From: Streptomyces parvus
GTDB taxonomy: Bacteria; Actinomycetota; Actinomycetes; Streptomycetales; Streptomycetaceae
Length of the DNA stretch: 64,000 bases
Reading direction: 5' to 3'
Assembly (NCBI RefSeq): GCF_014648875.1
Contig: NZ_BMRY01000004.1
Coordinates: 615,253-679,252 of the forward strand
In this document: positions 34,086 to 41,969 of the stretch, piece by piece
How the letters are laid out: each line of letters opens with the position of its first letter
How positions within the stretch are numbered: the first letter of the stretch is position 1
Program-made: the position numbers and the translations under genes
The notes under the pieces: generated by a model
Seen by the model: the letters and a program-made list of their open reading frames with translations, nothing else
Database searches by the model: none
Told to the model about the DNA's origin: nothing

Positions 34086-34117
34086 TTCCTCATGGTGGAA
34101 GTTCAATGGTTTGTTGA
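34086..34117 (-). promoter_or_regulatory. Two IclR/AllR-type palindromes before malate synthase
   Basis: TTCCT-CATGG-TGGAA (34086-34100) resembles the hyi promoter elements, and TCAATG-GTT-TGTTGA (34103-34117) resembles the elements before catalase and the uric acid operon. They are adjacent, 139-170 bases upstream of the ATG. This is the clearest case of both motif types side by side. Confidence 0.6.
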
Positions 34118-34232
34118 TGTCGAGATTCTCCGGGTCGACAGAAACGGGCCGACGGCGGCGCAGCGTGCCAGCGCGGCCACGCACGGTTGACGGGCGGAGG
34201 CCGGACCGCCACGCCGGGGCGGCGGCTCGGCG

Positions 34233-34862
34233 TCACTCCAGATGCCTGAGGTCCTGCGAGGTGTCGATGTCGTACGCCTCCGCCACATCCGAACACTCCA
34301 CGAGCGTGATCGCATCGCGGTGCTCCCGCAGATAGCTCCGCGCCCCCTGGTCGCCCACGGCCGCCGCCGCGATGTCCGTCCACCGGTCGGCCCCGAACAG
34401 CACCGGATGGCTCCGCTCCCCGTCGTACGAGGCCGCCGCCAGGCTCATCCGCGAGCGGTACGCGAGCCGCACCCGCGCCACCGCCTCCGCGCCGATCCCC
34501 GGCTGATCGACCAGGAGGACGAGCGCCGCATCCGCGTCCGCCGCCGTCAGCGCCGCCAGGCCCAGCCGGAGCGAGGAGCCCATGCCCTCCTCCCAGCCAG
34601 GGTTCACGCTCACCGCGCAGCCCGTGAGATCCGCCCGGGCCCGCACCTCCTCGGCCGCCGCGCCCAGCACCACGTGCAGCGGGCCGCAGCCGCCGTTGCG
34701 CAGGGAGCGCACCGCGTGCTCGATCAGCGGGCGGCCCCGGTGCGTCAGCAGCGCCTTCGGGCGGCCGCCGAGCCGCCGGCCCCCTCCGGCCGCCAGCAGC
34801 ACCCCCGCGACCTCGGGGTTCTCCGCCCTGCGCGGACTGTCCGTCGCCATGTCCTCAACCAT
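34233..34862 (-). CDS. MobA-like NTP transferase (molybdenum cofactor cytidylyl/guanylyl type)
   Basis: A 209-residue GT-A-fold nucleotidyltransferase. The NTP loop is GVLLAAGGGRRLGGRPKALL, the metal Asp region is ALVLLVDQPGI, and HPVLFGADRW is typical of MocA-type enzymes that load CTP or GTP onto molybdopterin for xanthine-dehydrogenase-type hydroxylases. Xanthine dehydrogenase would link guanine and urate in this pathway, but its genes are not in the window. The start is uncertain: ATG 34862 is used; 34850 and GTG 34910 are alternatives with no better ribosome site. Confidence 0.75.
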   Translation of the reverse strand: MVEDMATDSPRRAENPEVAGVLLAAGGGRRLGGRPKALLTHRGRPLIEHAVRSLRNGGCGPLHVVLGAAAEEVRARADLTGCAVSVNPGWEEGMGSSLRLGLAALTAADADAALVLLVDQPGIGAEAVARVRLAYRSRMSLAAASYDGERSHPVLFGADRWTDIAAAAVGDQGARSYLREHRDAITLVECSDVAEAYDIDTSQDLRHLE

Positions 34863-35052
34863 GAGGTCTGGATACCACTGAGTCCTTCGCACACGCGACA
34901 CGCATGTCACCCTCAGGGGTAACCCTGATTTCTTTCCGTGGGCTGGCGCGCACTGCCTGTTATGGCGTTAACTTGCGGACGAGCCCGGGGACTTGGCCAC
35001 CACCCCGGATTCGGGGGAGACACCGGCACAAGGACGTGCGAGGGGGAGTGCT

Positions 35053-35367
35053 GTGTTGCGAAGCGTGGGACAGAAGCCGCTGACCGGCAGCGGCGAGGAC
35101 CCGAGGGTGGCCGAGCTGCGGATGGCCGTCTCGCGGCTGCGCCGGGAGCTGGCCGGTCTCCGGACCGACTTCCCCGACCGGCCGATCGCCGAGGACGAGC
35201 TGGCGGCCCTGGACGCCATGGCCGTCAGCGGAGTGCCGGAGATCCCCCGGATGCGCCGTTCCCTGCTGCTGATCGCGGGGGCGATCGGCTCGGTGAGCGC
35301 GGTGGCGGCGGCCCTGCGCGAGGTGCGCAACGCGGTCGACCTCTTCGGCGAGCCCCCGCGCGGGTGA
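35053..35367 (+). CDS. Small conserved actinobacterial protein (DUF5955-like)
   Basis: A 104-residue protein without known function. It shows a helix VAELRMAVSRLRRELAGLRT with coiled-coil character, the conserved IAEDELAALDAMA and a C-terminal hydrophobic stretch MRRSLLLIAGAIGSVSAVAA that may insert in the membrane or pack as a helix. The pattern matches a family found widely in Streptomyces. GTG 35053 is favoured because GGGGGAG lies just upstream; an in-frame TTG exists at 34993. No operon partner is evident. Confidence 0.7.
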   Translation: MLRSVGQKPLTGSGEDPRVAELRMAVSRLRRELAGLRTDFPDRPIAEDELAALDAMAVSGVPEIPRMRRSLLLIAGAIGSVSAVAAALREVRNAVDLFGEPPRG

Positions 35368-35449
35368 ACGCCCCGCGGAGCGTCCGCGAGGGTGAAACGA
35401 GACCATCGTGACGAGGAGCCCGCGCGGTTGACCCGCCGGGCGTGTCCCG

Positions 35450-36103
35450 TCAGCGGCGGATGAGCCGGCGGGCGGTGGCCGCGGCGACCGCCGACGTACG
35501 GGAGTCGACGCCCAGCTTGGCGTAGATGTGCACCAAGTGGGACTTGACCGTGGCCTGGCTCAGGAACAGCCGTTTGCTGATCTGCAGGTTCGACAGGCCC
35601 TCCCCGACCAGCTGGAGCACCTCCAGCTCCCGCCGGGTCAGCGCCTCGGCCGGGGTGCGCATCCGGTCCATCAGCCGGTGGGCCACCGAGGGCGCCAGCG
35701 CCGAACGGCCCGTCGCCGCCGTGCGCACCGCGGCCGCCAGCTCCTGCGGCGGCGCGTCCTTGAGCAGATAGCCGCTCGCCCCGGCCTCGACCGCCGCCAG
35801 GATGTCCGCGTCGGAGTCGTACGTGGTGAGGATCAGGACCCGGGGGCCGTCCGGCGCGGCGGTGATCATCGCCGTGGCCTCCGCCCCGTGCATCCCCGCA
35901 CCGAACTGCAGATCCATCAGGACCACGTCGAAGCCGCCCGCCGCCACCAGGGCGACGGCCTCCTCGGCGGTGGCGGCCTCCCCGGCGACCCGGAAGCCCG
36001 GCTCGGTGTCCAGGACCGCTCGCAGCCCGGCCCGGACGACCGGATGGTCGTCGGCGAGCAGCAGCCGGATCGCGCCCCCGTCCTCACCCGCGCCCCTCGT
36101 CAC
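35450..36103 (-). CDS. NarL/FixJ-type response regulator
   Basis: A 217-residue response regulator. The receiver domain begins IRLLLADDHPVVRAGLRAVL with the phospho-acceptor Asp in VVLMDLQFGAGMHG and Lys in GYLLKDAPP; the LuxR-type HTH is LTRRELEVLQLVGEGLSNLQ onward with QATVKSHLVHIYAKLGV. Its start overlaps the kinase stop by 4 bases (36100-36103), so the pair is coupled. The FtsX-type exporter transcribed divergently from the kinase is the likely target. Confidence 0.92.
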   Translation of the reverse strand: MTRGAGEDGGAIRLLLADDHPVVRAGLRAVLDTEPGFRVAGEAATAEEAVALVAAGGFDVVLMDLQFGAGMHGAEATAMITAAPDGPRVLILTTYDSDADILAAVEAGASGYLLKDAPPQELAAAVRTAATGRSALAPSVAHRLMDRMRTPAEALTRRELEVLQLVGEGLSNLQISKRLFLSQATVKSHLVHIYAKLGVDSRTSAVAAATARRLIRR

Positions 36104-37365
36104 GCCGCACGCTCCCCTTCCGTGTCGGGCAGCGGCAGCGTGAGCGCCACCGCCGTGCCCTGGCCGGGCGCCGACTCCACGCTCAGCGCACCGCCGAGCG
36201 ATCCGGCGCGCGCCCGCATCGCCGGCAGCCCGAAGCCGCCGTCGCCGCCCGTGCCTCGCTCAGGGACCGGGGCCCCCGACGGAGCAAAGCCCCGCCCGTC
36301 GTCCACCACGTCCAGCGCCACCGAGGTGTCCATGAAGCTCAGGGTGATCTCCGCCCGCCGGGCCTCCGCGTGGCGCACCGTGTTGGCCAGCGCCGACTGC
36401 GCGGTCCGCAGCAGCGCCACCTCGTACGGGGTCGGCAGCTCCACCGGAGTGCCGCTGACCGCGAACCGTACGGCCAGCTCCGGGGCGGTCGTCCGGGCAC
36501 AGAGCCGCTCCAGCGCGGCGGCCAGCGACCCGTGTTCCAGGTCCGGCGGGGTCAGCGCCCGCACGAAGGAGCGCGCCTCGGCCAGATTGGCCTGCGCCGC
36601 CTCACGGGCGGCCCGGACATGCGGGGTCGCCGGAGCGTTCTCGGGCAGCGAGCGTTCGGCGGCGCGCAGCAGCAACTGGATGCTGGACAGCCCCTGGGCC
36701 AGCGTGTCGTGGATCTCCCGGGCCAGACGTTCGCGTTCGGCGAGCGTCCCGGCGGTACGTTCCGCCTCGGCGAGGTCCGCCCGCGTGGCGACCAGCTCCA
36801 CGATCAGCTCCCGCCGCCGTTCGCTCTCCCGGAAGAGGGCGTCGTACCCGAGGACCGTGGCGACGGCGACCGCCGCGCCGATCAGCGGCCCGATGAACGC
36901 GCCGGGTTCGATCTCCTGCCGGTGCACGACGAAGCTCGTGATCGCGGCGGCGGCGGTGACCACGACGGCGGGCAGCGCCCAGCGCATCGGCAGGAAGTGG
37001 AGCTGGAGGAAGTAGAGCGGGAAGGCGACCCACAGCGCGTCCGGCGACAGCACCAGCAGCGCCGCCCACAGCACCCACAACCCGCCCAGCCACCACGCCC
37101 CGGCCCGCGTTCCCGGCTGTACGGAGCTTCCCGGCCGTGCGGAGTCTTCCGGCTGTACGGAGTCTTCCGGCTGCACGGCGGAGGAGCGCACTGCTCCCGC
37201 CGCGTACAGGGCCGCCGTCAGCAGCGTCACGGCCACGACCGCCGCCGTGTCCGCCGCGCCCTCGCCCACCGCGCGGACCACGACCAGGGCCAGCAGCCCC
37301 GCCAGCAGCGCGTGCAGACAGAGCCGCAGGGCAGCGGTGACGTGGGTGTGCGATCGCGAATCCAT
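36100..37365 (-). CDS. NarL-type sensor histidine kinase
   Basis: A 421-residue kinase. Five to six membrane segments fill the first 170 residues, followed by a short coiled coil, the HisKA_3 box RERLAREIHDTLAQGLSSIQ (phospho-His) and an HATPase domain (ALANTVRHAEARRAEITLSF, DDGRGFAPSG). The loop after the second segment contains the repeated hexapeptide VQPEDS encoded by an 18-bp minisatellite. ATG 37365 is used; the longer frame has no support. It pairs with the overlapping response regulator and is divergent from an ABC exporter, the common layout of cell-envelope stress sensors. Confidence 0.9.
   Translation of the reverse strand: MDSRSHTHVTAALRLCLHALLAGLLALVVVRAVGEGAADTAAVVAVTLLTAALYAAGAVRSSAVQPEDSVQPEDSARPGSSVQPGTRAGAWWLGGLWVLWAALLVLSPDALWVAFPLYFLQLHFLPMRWALPAVVVTAAAAITSFVVHRQEIEPGAFIGPLIGAAVAVATVLGYDALFRESERRRELIVELVATRADLAEAERTAGTLAERERLAREIHDTLAQGLSSIQLLLRAAERSLPENAPATPHVRAAREAAQANLAEARSFVRALTPPDLEHGSLAAALERLCARTTAPELAVRFAVSGTPVELPTPYEVALLRTAQSALANTVRHAEARRAEITLSFMDTSVALDVVDDGRGFAPSGAPVPERGTGGDGGFGLPAMRARAGSLGGALSVESAPGQGTAVALTLPLPDTEGERAA
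37115..37180 (-). repeat. 18-bp tandem repeat inside the kinase gene
   Basis: About 3.7 copies of an 18-bp unit, approximately GGCTGTACGGAGTCTTCC, starting at 37115, 37133, 37151 and 37169. It encodes a run of six-residue units in an extramembrane loop. Being a multiple of three, copy-number change would keep the frame. Confidence 0.75.
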
Positions 37366-37475
37366 GGTTCGTCCAGCGTAGCCGCGGGGACCCCGGACCC
37401 GGTCAATCGAAAGGTTGATCCCGGGCCCGTCCGCCGCGCGATGTTTTTCCGTCCGCGCCGGACGACGCTGGGGCC

Positions 37476-38555
37476 ATGTTCGTCGCATGGAGAGACCTTC
37501 GCTTCGCCAAGGGCCGGTTCGCGCTCATGGGTTCGGTCGTGGTGCTGATCACGCTGCTCGTGGGCCTGCTGTCCGGGCTGACCGCCGGGCTGGCCCGGGA
37601 GAACACCTCGGCCGTCACCGGGCTGGACGCCGACCACCTGGCCTTCGCCGCGCCCCCCGACGGGCAGACGGAGTCGTTCGCCGACTCGACCGTCCGGGAG
37701 GACGACTGGCGGGCCTGGGCCGCCCGGCCCGGGGTCGCGGCCGCACAGCCGGTCGGCATCCGCACCCTGAACGCCACCGCCGGTGAGCGGAGCGCAGCCG
37801 TGTCGGCCTTCGGCGTCGAACCGGACGGCACCCTCGGGCCGGACGGGACCGGCCCCGGCCGGGTCGTGCTCTCCGAGGAGGCGGCCGAGGAACTGGGCGC
37901 CGCCGCCGGTGACCGGATCGCGCTCGGCCGGACCGAGCGCGAGGTCGCCGCCGTCGCCACCGACGCCTCGTACAGCCACACGCCCGTCGTGTGGACCACC
38001 CTCGACGACTGGCAGCAGATCGGCCACGACGGCGCCGGGCCCGCCGAACAGGCAACCGTCATCGCCCTGACCACCACCGGCGGCGTGGACCTCGCGGCGG
38101 GGGACGAGGCGGCGGGCACCAGCACGCTCACCCTCGACGACTCCCTCACCGCGATCGGCTCCTACCAGGCCGAGAACGGCTCCCTGCAACTGATGCGCGG
38201 CTTCCTCTTCGCCATCTCCGCGCTCGTCATCGGGGCGTTCTTCACCGTCTGGACGATCCAGCGCAGCGGCGACGTCGCCGTACTGAAGGCGCTCGGCGCG
38301 TCGACCCCGTACCTCCTGCGCGACGCGCTCGGGCAGGCCGTGGTGATGCTCGTCCTCGGTACGGGACTGGGCGCCGCCCTCGCCGCCGGGGCCGGGGCCC
38401 TGATCGGCGGGGGAGCCGTGCCGTTCGTCCTGGACCCGGCGACCGTCTTCGTCCCGGCCGCCGTGATGATCGCCCTCGGCGCGCTCGGGGCCGCCCTGTC
38501 CGTCCGGCGGATCACCGCCGTCGACCCGCTCACCGCACTCGGGAGTGCCCGATGA
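37476..38555 (+). CDS. FtsX/MacB-type ABC transporter permease
   Basis: A 359-residue permease with one N-terminal membrane segment (LMGSVVVLITLLVGLLSGL), a large extracytoplasmic domain of about 190 residues (GPGRVVLSEEAAEELGAAAG) and three C-terminal segments ending in SVRRITAVDPLTALG, the typical FtsX/MacB arrangement. It pairs with the ATPase that overlaps its stop (ATGA). Such pairs export or extract lipids, peptides or antibiotics, or signal envelope stress. It is divergent from the histidine kinase. Confidence 0.88.
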   Translation: MFVAWRDLRFAKGRFALMGSVVVLITLLVGLLSGLTAGLARENTSAVTGLDADHLAFAAPPDGQTESFADSTVREDDWRAWAARPGVAAAQPVGIRTLNATAGERSAAVSAFGVEPDGTLGPDGTGPGRVVLSEEAAEELGAAAGDRIALGRTEREVAAVATDASYSHTPVVWTTLDDWQQIGHDGAGPAEQATVIALTTTGGVDLAAGDEAAGTSTLTLDDSLTAIGSYQAENGSLQLMRGFLFAISALVIGAFFTVWTIQRSGDVAVLKALGASTPYLLRDALGQAVVMLVLGTGLGAALAAGAGALIGGGAVPFVLDPATVFVPAAVMIALGALGAALSVRRITAVDPLTALGSAR

Positions 38556-39232
38556 CGCTCACCCTGACCGATGTCACCCTCACCTACCCGGACGGCGAGG
38601 GGCGGCTCACCGCCCTGGACCGGGTCTCGCTGGACGTACCGGCGGGCACGCTCACCGCCGTCGTCGGGCCGTCCGGCTCGGGCAAGTCCAGCCTGCTGGC
38701 GGCGGCCGCCACCCTGGTCACCCCGGACTCCGGCCAGGTCGTCGTGGCCGGGACGCCGACGGCCGGGCTGAGCCGTGCGGGGCGGGCGGCGCTGCGCCGG
38801 GACCGCATCGGCATCGTCTTCCAGCAGCCCAGCCTGCTGCCCTCGCTGACCGCCGCCGAACAGCTCCAGGCCATGCGCCATCTGTCCGGGGGATCCGCCC
38901 GGAGCGCCCGGGGCCGGGCACTGGAGCTGCTGGACGCGGTTGGACTGGCCGACCGCGCCGACCGGCGGCCGCACCAGCTCTCGGGCGGTCAGCGCCAGCG
39001 GATCAACATCGCGCGGGCCCTGATGAACGAACCGGCGGTCCTGCTCGTCGACGAGCCGACCAGCGCACTGGACCACGAACGCGGCGGGGCCGTGCTCGAC
39101 CTGCTGGTGACCCTCACCCGGGAGCGCGCCACCGCCACCGTGCTGGTCACGCACGACCTGGCGCATCTGGACCGGACGGACCGCACGGTGACGATGGACG
39201 ACGGCCGGCTGACGACCCCGGCCGGGGTCTGA
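38552..39232 (+). CDS. MacB/LolD-type ABC transporter ATPase
   Basis: A 226-residue ABC ATPase. Walker A is GPSGSGKSS, the Q loop is GIVFQQPSLLPSLTAAEQ, the signature is LSGGQRQR, Walker B is AVLLVDEPTSALD and the switch His is in VLVTHDLAHL. The length and sequence fit the LolD/MacB class that powers FtsX-type permeases. Its ATG overlaps the permease stop. A 19-bp terminator follows. Confidence 0.93.
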   Translation: MTLTLTDVTLTYPDGEGRLTALDRVSLDVPAGTLTAVVGPSGSGKSSLLAAAATLVTPDSGQVVVAGTPTAGLSRAGRAALRRDRIGIVFQQPSLLPSLTAAEQLQAMRHLSGGSARSARGRALELLDAVGLADRADRRPHQLSGGQRQRINIARALMNEPAVLLVDEPTSALDHERGGAVLDLLVTLTRERATATVLVTHDLAHLDRTDRTVTMDDGRLTTPAGV

Positions 39233-39258
39233 AACGCCGGGGCCGAACGCCGGGGTGT

Positions 39259-39310
39259 GAAACGTGGGGCGGCGGGATCCGGAGCACCGGGTCCCGCCGC
39301 CCCACGTTTC
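39259..39310. terminator. Bidirectional terminator between exporter and IclR genes
   Basis: A perfect 19-bp inverted repeat (39259-39277, 39292-39310) with a 14-base loop lies between the stops of the convergent ATPase and IclR genes. The outer GAAA/TTTC ends give short T-tracts in both directions. Confidence 0.85.
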
Positions 39311-39332
39311 GGCGTTGCTGCGCGCCGGGGCG

Positions 39333-40136
39333 TCAGCCCCCGTTCGTCCCGCTGCTCGCCAGGGCCTCCGACAGCTCCCCCGCGACCTGCTGGAGGATCG
39401 GCACGATCCGCTCCGTCGCCGCCTCGGTCACCCGCCCCGCCGGGCCCGAGATCGAGATCGCGGCGGAGGTGGGGGAGTTCGGTACGGAGACCGCGAGGCA
39501 CCGCACCCCGATCTCCTGCTCGTTGTCGTCCACCGCGTATCCGGCGCGCCGCACCTGCTCCAGGGCGTCGAGGAAGCCCTCCGGCGTGGTGATCGTCTTC
39601 TCCGTCGCGGCCGGCATGCCCGTACGGGCCAGGAGCGCCCGGACCTCGTCGGCGGGGGTGTGCGCGAGGAGCGCCTTGCCCACCCCGGTGGAGTGGGGCA
39701 GGACGCGCCGGCCGACCTCGGTGAACATCCGCATCGAGTGCTTGGACGGCACCTGGGCGACGTACACGATCTCGTCCCCGTCCAGCAGCGCCATGTTCGC
39801 CGTCTCGCCGGTCTCCTCGACCAGCCGGCTGAGGTAGGGGCGGGCCCAGGTGCCGAGCAGCCGGGAGGCGGACTCGCCGAGCCGGATCAGCCGGGGGCCC
39901 AGCGCGTAACGGCGGTTGGGCTGCTGGCGTACGTACCCGCAGACGACCAGGGTGCGCATCAGCCGGTGGATGGTCGGCAGGGGCAGACCGCTGCTCGCGG
40001 AGAGCTCGCTCAGCCCGACCTCGCCCCCGGCGTCGGCCATCCGCTCCAGCAGATCGAAGGCGCGCTCAAGGGACTGCACCCCACCGCTGGACGCGGAGGG
40101 CTTGGAGTCGGCTGTGCTGGCGTGGGACGGCGGCAC
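39333..40136 (-). CDS. allR: IclR-family regulator, probable allantoin-pathway regulator AllR
   Basis: A 267-residue IclR protein. The N-terminal winged helix is GGVQSLERAFDLLERM to LSASSGLPLPTIHRLMRTL; the effector domain includes VQPSKHSMRMFTEVGRRVLP-like VPSKHSMRMFTEVGRRVLPH, TGVGKALLAH and IGVRCLAVSVPNS. GTG 40136 is chosen because AGGA lies 8 bases upstream; the longer in-frame start at 40484 would read through the promoter. It is divergent from allantoinase, and the palindromes before the purine and glyoxylate genes are of IclR type. In S. coelicolor an IclR protein, AllR, is known to control allantoin genes; the equation is by context. Confidence 0.82.
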   Translation of the reverse strand: MPPSHASTADSKPSASSGGVQSLERAFDLLERMADAGGEVGLSELSASSGLPLPTIHRLMRTLVVCGYVRQQPNRRYALGPRLIRLGESASRLLGTWARPYLSRLVEETGETANMALLDGDEIVYVAQVPSKHSMRMFTEVGRRVLPHSTGVGKALLAHTPADEVRALLARTGMPAATEKTITTPEGFLDALEQVRRAGYAVDDNEQEIGVRCLAVSVPNSPTSAAISISGPAGRVTEAATERIVPILQQVAGELSEALASSGTNGG

Positions 40137-40301
40137 GTCAACGGTCCTTTCGAAGCGGAAGGCAAGGCAGCAGCCTACCGGGCGGTTCCGATGGGGCCCA
40201 CAGCTCCCCGGTCGGCGTCCGTGCCGGTCAGGGCCTGTTTTGTCCGGGTGCCGCCGGTCGGTTCGGACGGCTCGGCGCCGCCCCTCCTGGCCCATGCTAC
40301 G

Positions 40302-40316
40302 TTCCACAGTTCGAAA
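40302..40316 (-). promoter_or_regulatory. IclR-like palindrome in the allR promoter
   Basis: On the minus strand this reads TTTCG-AACTG-TGGAA, matching the TTYCG-N5-YGGAA pattern before hyi and malate synthase. It lies about 170 bases upstream of the allR start, consistent with autoregulation. Confidence 0.45.
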
Positions 40317-40433
40317 TCTGACTTTTACTTTGTGGAAATCTCCAGTCGCGGTGGCCGGGCTGGCCCGTCGGCCCTTCGTGCCGGAAGGTGGGTCTTGACG
40401 AGGGCGTTTCCCGAGTGAAGACTCCATCGAGAC

Positions 40434-40450
40434 TTCAACAGTTCGTTGAA
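40434..40450 (+). promoter_or_regulatory. IclR/AllR-type palindrome before allantoinase
   Basis: TTCAAC-AGTTC-GTTGAA is a perfect 6-bp inverted repeat with a 5-base centre, 36 bases upstream of the allantoinase GTG. It shares the core TCAACA-N3-YGTTGA with the elements at 3770, 15643 and 34103. Confidence 0.65.
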
Positions 40451-40486
40451 TTCCGGTTGTGATCATCCTGGAGTGAAGGAGCACAG

Positions 40487-41830
40487 GTGTCCGGTGTGGA
40501 CGTGAACCTGGTACTGCGCTCGACGCGCGTCGTCACCCCCGAGGGCACCCGCCCGGCGGCGGTCGCCGTCGCGGGCGGGACGATCGACGCGGTCCTGCCG
40601 TACGACGCCGACGTGCCCGCGGGCGCCCGTCTGGAGGACTTCGGCGACGACGTCCTGCTGCCCGGCCTGGTCGACACCCACGTCCATGTGAACGACCCCG
40701 GCCGCACCGAGTGGGAGGGCTTCTGGACCGCCACCCGCGCGGCGGCGGCGGGCGGCATCACCACGCTCCTGGACATGCCGCTCAACTCCCTCCCGCCGAC
40801 CACCACCGTCGACCACCTGCGGACCAAGCAGCAGGTCGCCGCCCCCAAGGCGCACGTCGACACCGGCTTCTGGGGCGGTGCGATCCCCTCCAACGTGAAG
40901 GACCTGCGCCCGCTGTACGAGGCCGGGGTCTTCGGCTTCAAGTGCTTCCTGTCGCCCTCCGGGGTCGAGGAGTTCCCGGAGCTGGACCAGGAGCAGCTGG
41001 CCCGCTCCATGGCGGAGATCGCCGGATTCGGCGGCCTGCTCATCGTCCACGCCGAGGACCCGCACCACCTGGCCGACGCCCCGCAGCGCTCCGGCCCCGC
41101 CTACGCCGACTTCCTGGCCTCCCGCCCGCGCGACGCCGAGAACACCGCGATCGAAGGGCTCATCGCCCACGCCAAGCGGCTCAACGCCCGCGTCCACGTC
41201 CTGCACCTCTCCTCCAGCGACGCGCTGCCGCTGATCGCCGCCGCGAAGCGCGAGGGCGTCCGTGTCACCGTCGAGTCCTGCCCGCACTTCCTCACCCTCA
41301 CCGCCGAGGAAGTCCCGGACGGGGCGACCGAGTTCAAGTGCTGCCCGCCGATCCGCGAGGCCGCCAACCAGGACATCCTGTGGGCCGGGCTCGCCGACGG
41401 CACGATCGACTGCATCGTCAGCGACCACTCCCCGTGCACCACGGACCTGAAGACCCCGGACTTCGCCTCCGCCTGGGGCGGCATCTCCTCCCTCCAGCTC
41501 GGCCTGCCCGCCATCTGGACCGAGGCCCGCCGTCGCGGCCACTCCCTCGACGACGTCGCCCGCTGGATGTCCGCCGCCCCCGCCGAACTCGCGGGCCTCG
41601 GCAAGAAGGGCGCCATCGAGGCCGGCCGTGACGCCGACTTCGCGGTGCTCGCCCCCGAGGCGACCTTCACCGTCGACCCCGCCGAGCTTTTCCACCGCAA
41701 CCAGGTCACCGCCTACGCCGGGAAGACCCTGCACGGTGTGGTCCGCTCCAGCTGGCTGCGCGGTGTCCGCATCGTGTCCGACGGCGTCCTCGCCGAGCCC
41801 ACCGGCCGCCTCCTGGAACGGGACCGCTGA
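40487..41830 (+). CDS. allB: Allantoinase
   Basis: A 447-residue cyclic amidohydrolase that opens allantoin to allantoate. Metal ligands are in LPGLVDTHVHVNDPGRTEWE, GVFGFKCFLSPSGVEEFPEL (carboxylated Lys), LLIVHAEDPHH, RVHVLHLSSSDAL and CIVSDHSPCT, and the FKCCPPIRE segment is typical for allantoinase. GTG 40487 follows GAAGGAG. It is followed by allantoicase after 139 bases and is divergent from the IclR gene, forming the allantoin part of the regulon. Confidence 0.94.
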   Translation: MSGVDVNLVLRSTRVVTPEGTRPAAVAVAGGTIDAVLPYDADVPAGARLEDFGDDVLLPGLVDTHVHVNDPGRTEWEGFWTATRAAAAGGITTLLDMPLNSLPPTTTVDHLRTKQQVAAPKAHVDTGFWGGAIPSNVKDLRPLYEAGVFGFKCFLSPSGVEEFPELDQEQLARSMAEIAGFGGLLIVHAEDPHHLADAPQRSGPAYADFLASRPRDAENTAIEGLIAHAKRLNARVHVLHLSSSDALPLIAAAKREGVRVTVESCPHFLTLTAEEVPDGATEFKCCPPIREAANQDILWAGLADGTIDCIVSDHSPCTTDLKTPDFASAWGGISSLQLGLPAIWTEARRRGHSLDDVARWMSAAPAELAGLGKKGAIEAGRDADFAVLAPEATFTVDPAELFHRNQVTAYAGKTLHGVVRSSWLRGVRIVSDGVLAEPTGRLLERDR

Positions 41831-41969
41831 ACCGGCCCCACCGGCCTTCCCTCAACCGGGACCGCTGTCCGGCCCTGCCGTTCTCTCCCCGGCCGGTACC
41901 GCTGACCGGCCCGACCGGCCCCCTCCGCGAACGCGACCACCGACCGTGCCCCGAAAGGACCCCCCGACC

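Larger units (their letters stand above)
40137..40486. other. Divergent regulatory region between allR and allB
   Basis: These 350 bases contain no gene. They hold the allR ribosome site, a TTCYG-type palindrome near allR (40302-40316), the inverted words TTCCACA (40302-40308) and TGTGGAA (40331-40337), and the allantoinase operator at 40434-40450. Confidence 0.65.

Noticed and set aside
37115..37180. A CRISPR array
   Set aside because: The repeats are contiguous without spacers, 18 bp long and inside a kinase gene. No cas genes and no spaced repeats were seen in the window.
40137..40484. Upstream extension of the IclR gene
   Set aside because: It would cover the divergent promoter and its operators and adds residues not seen in IclR proteins. 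GTG 40136 has a well-placed AGGA.
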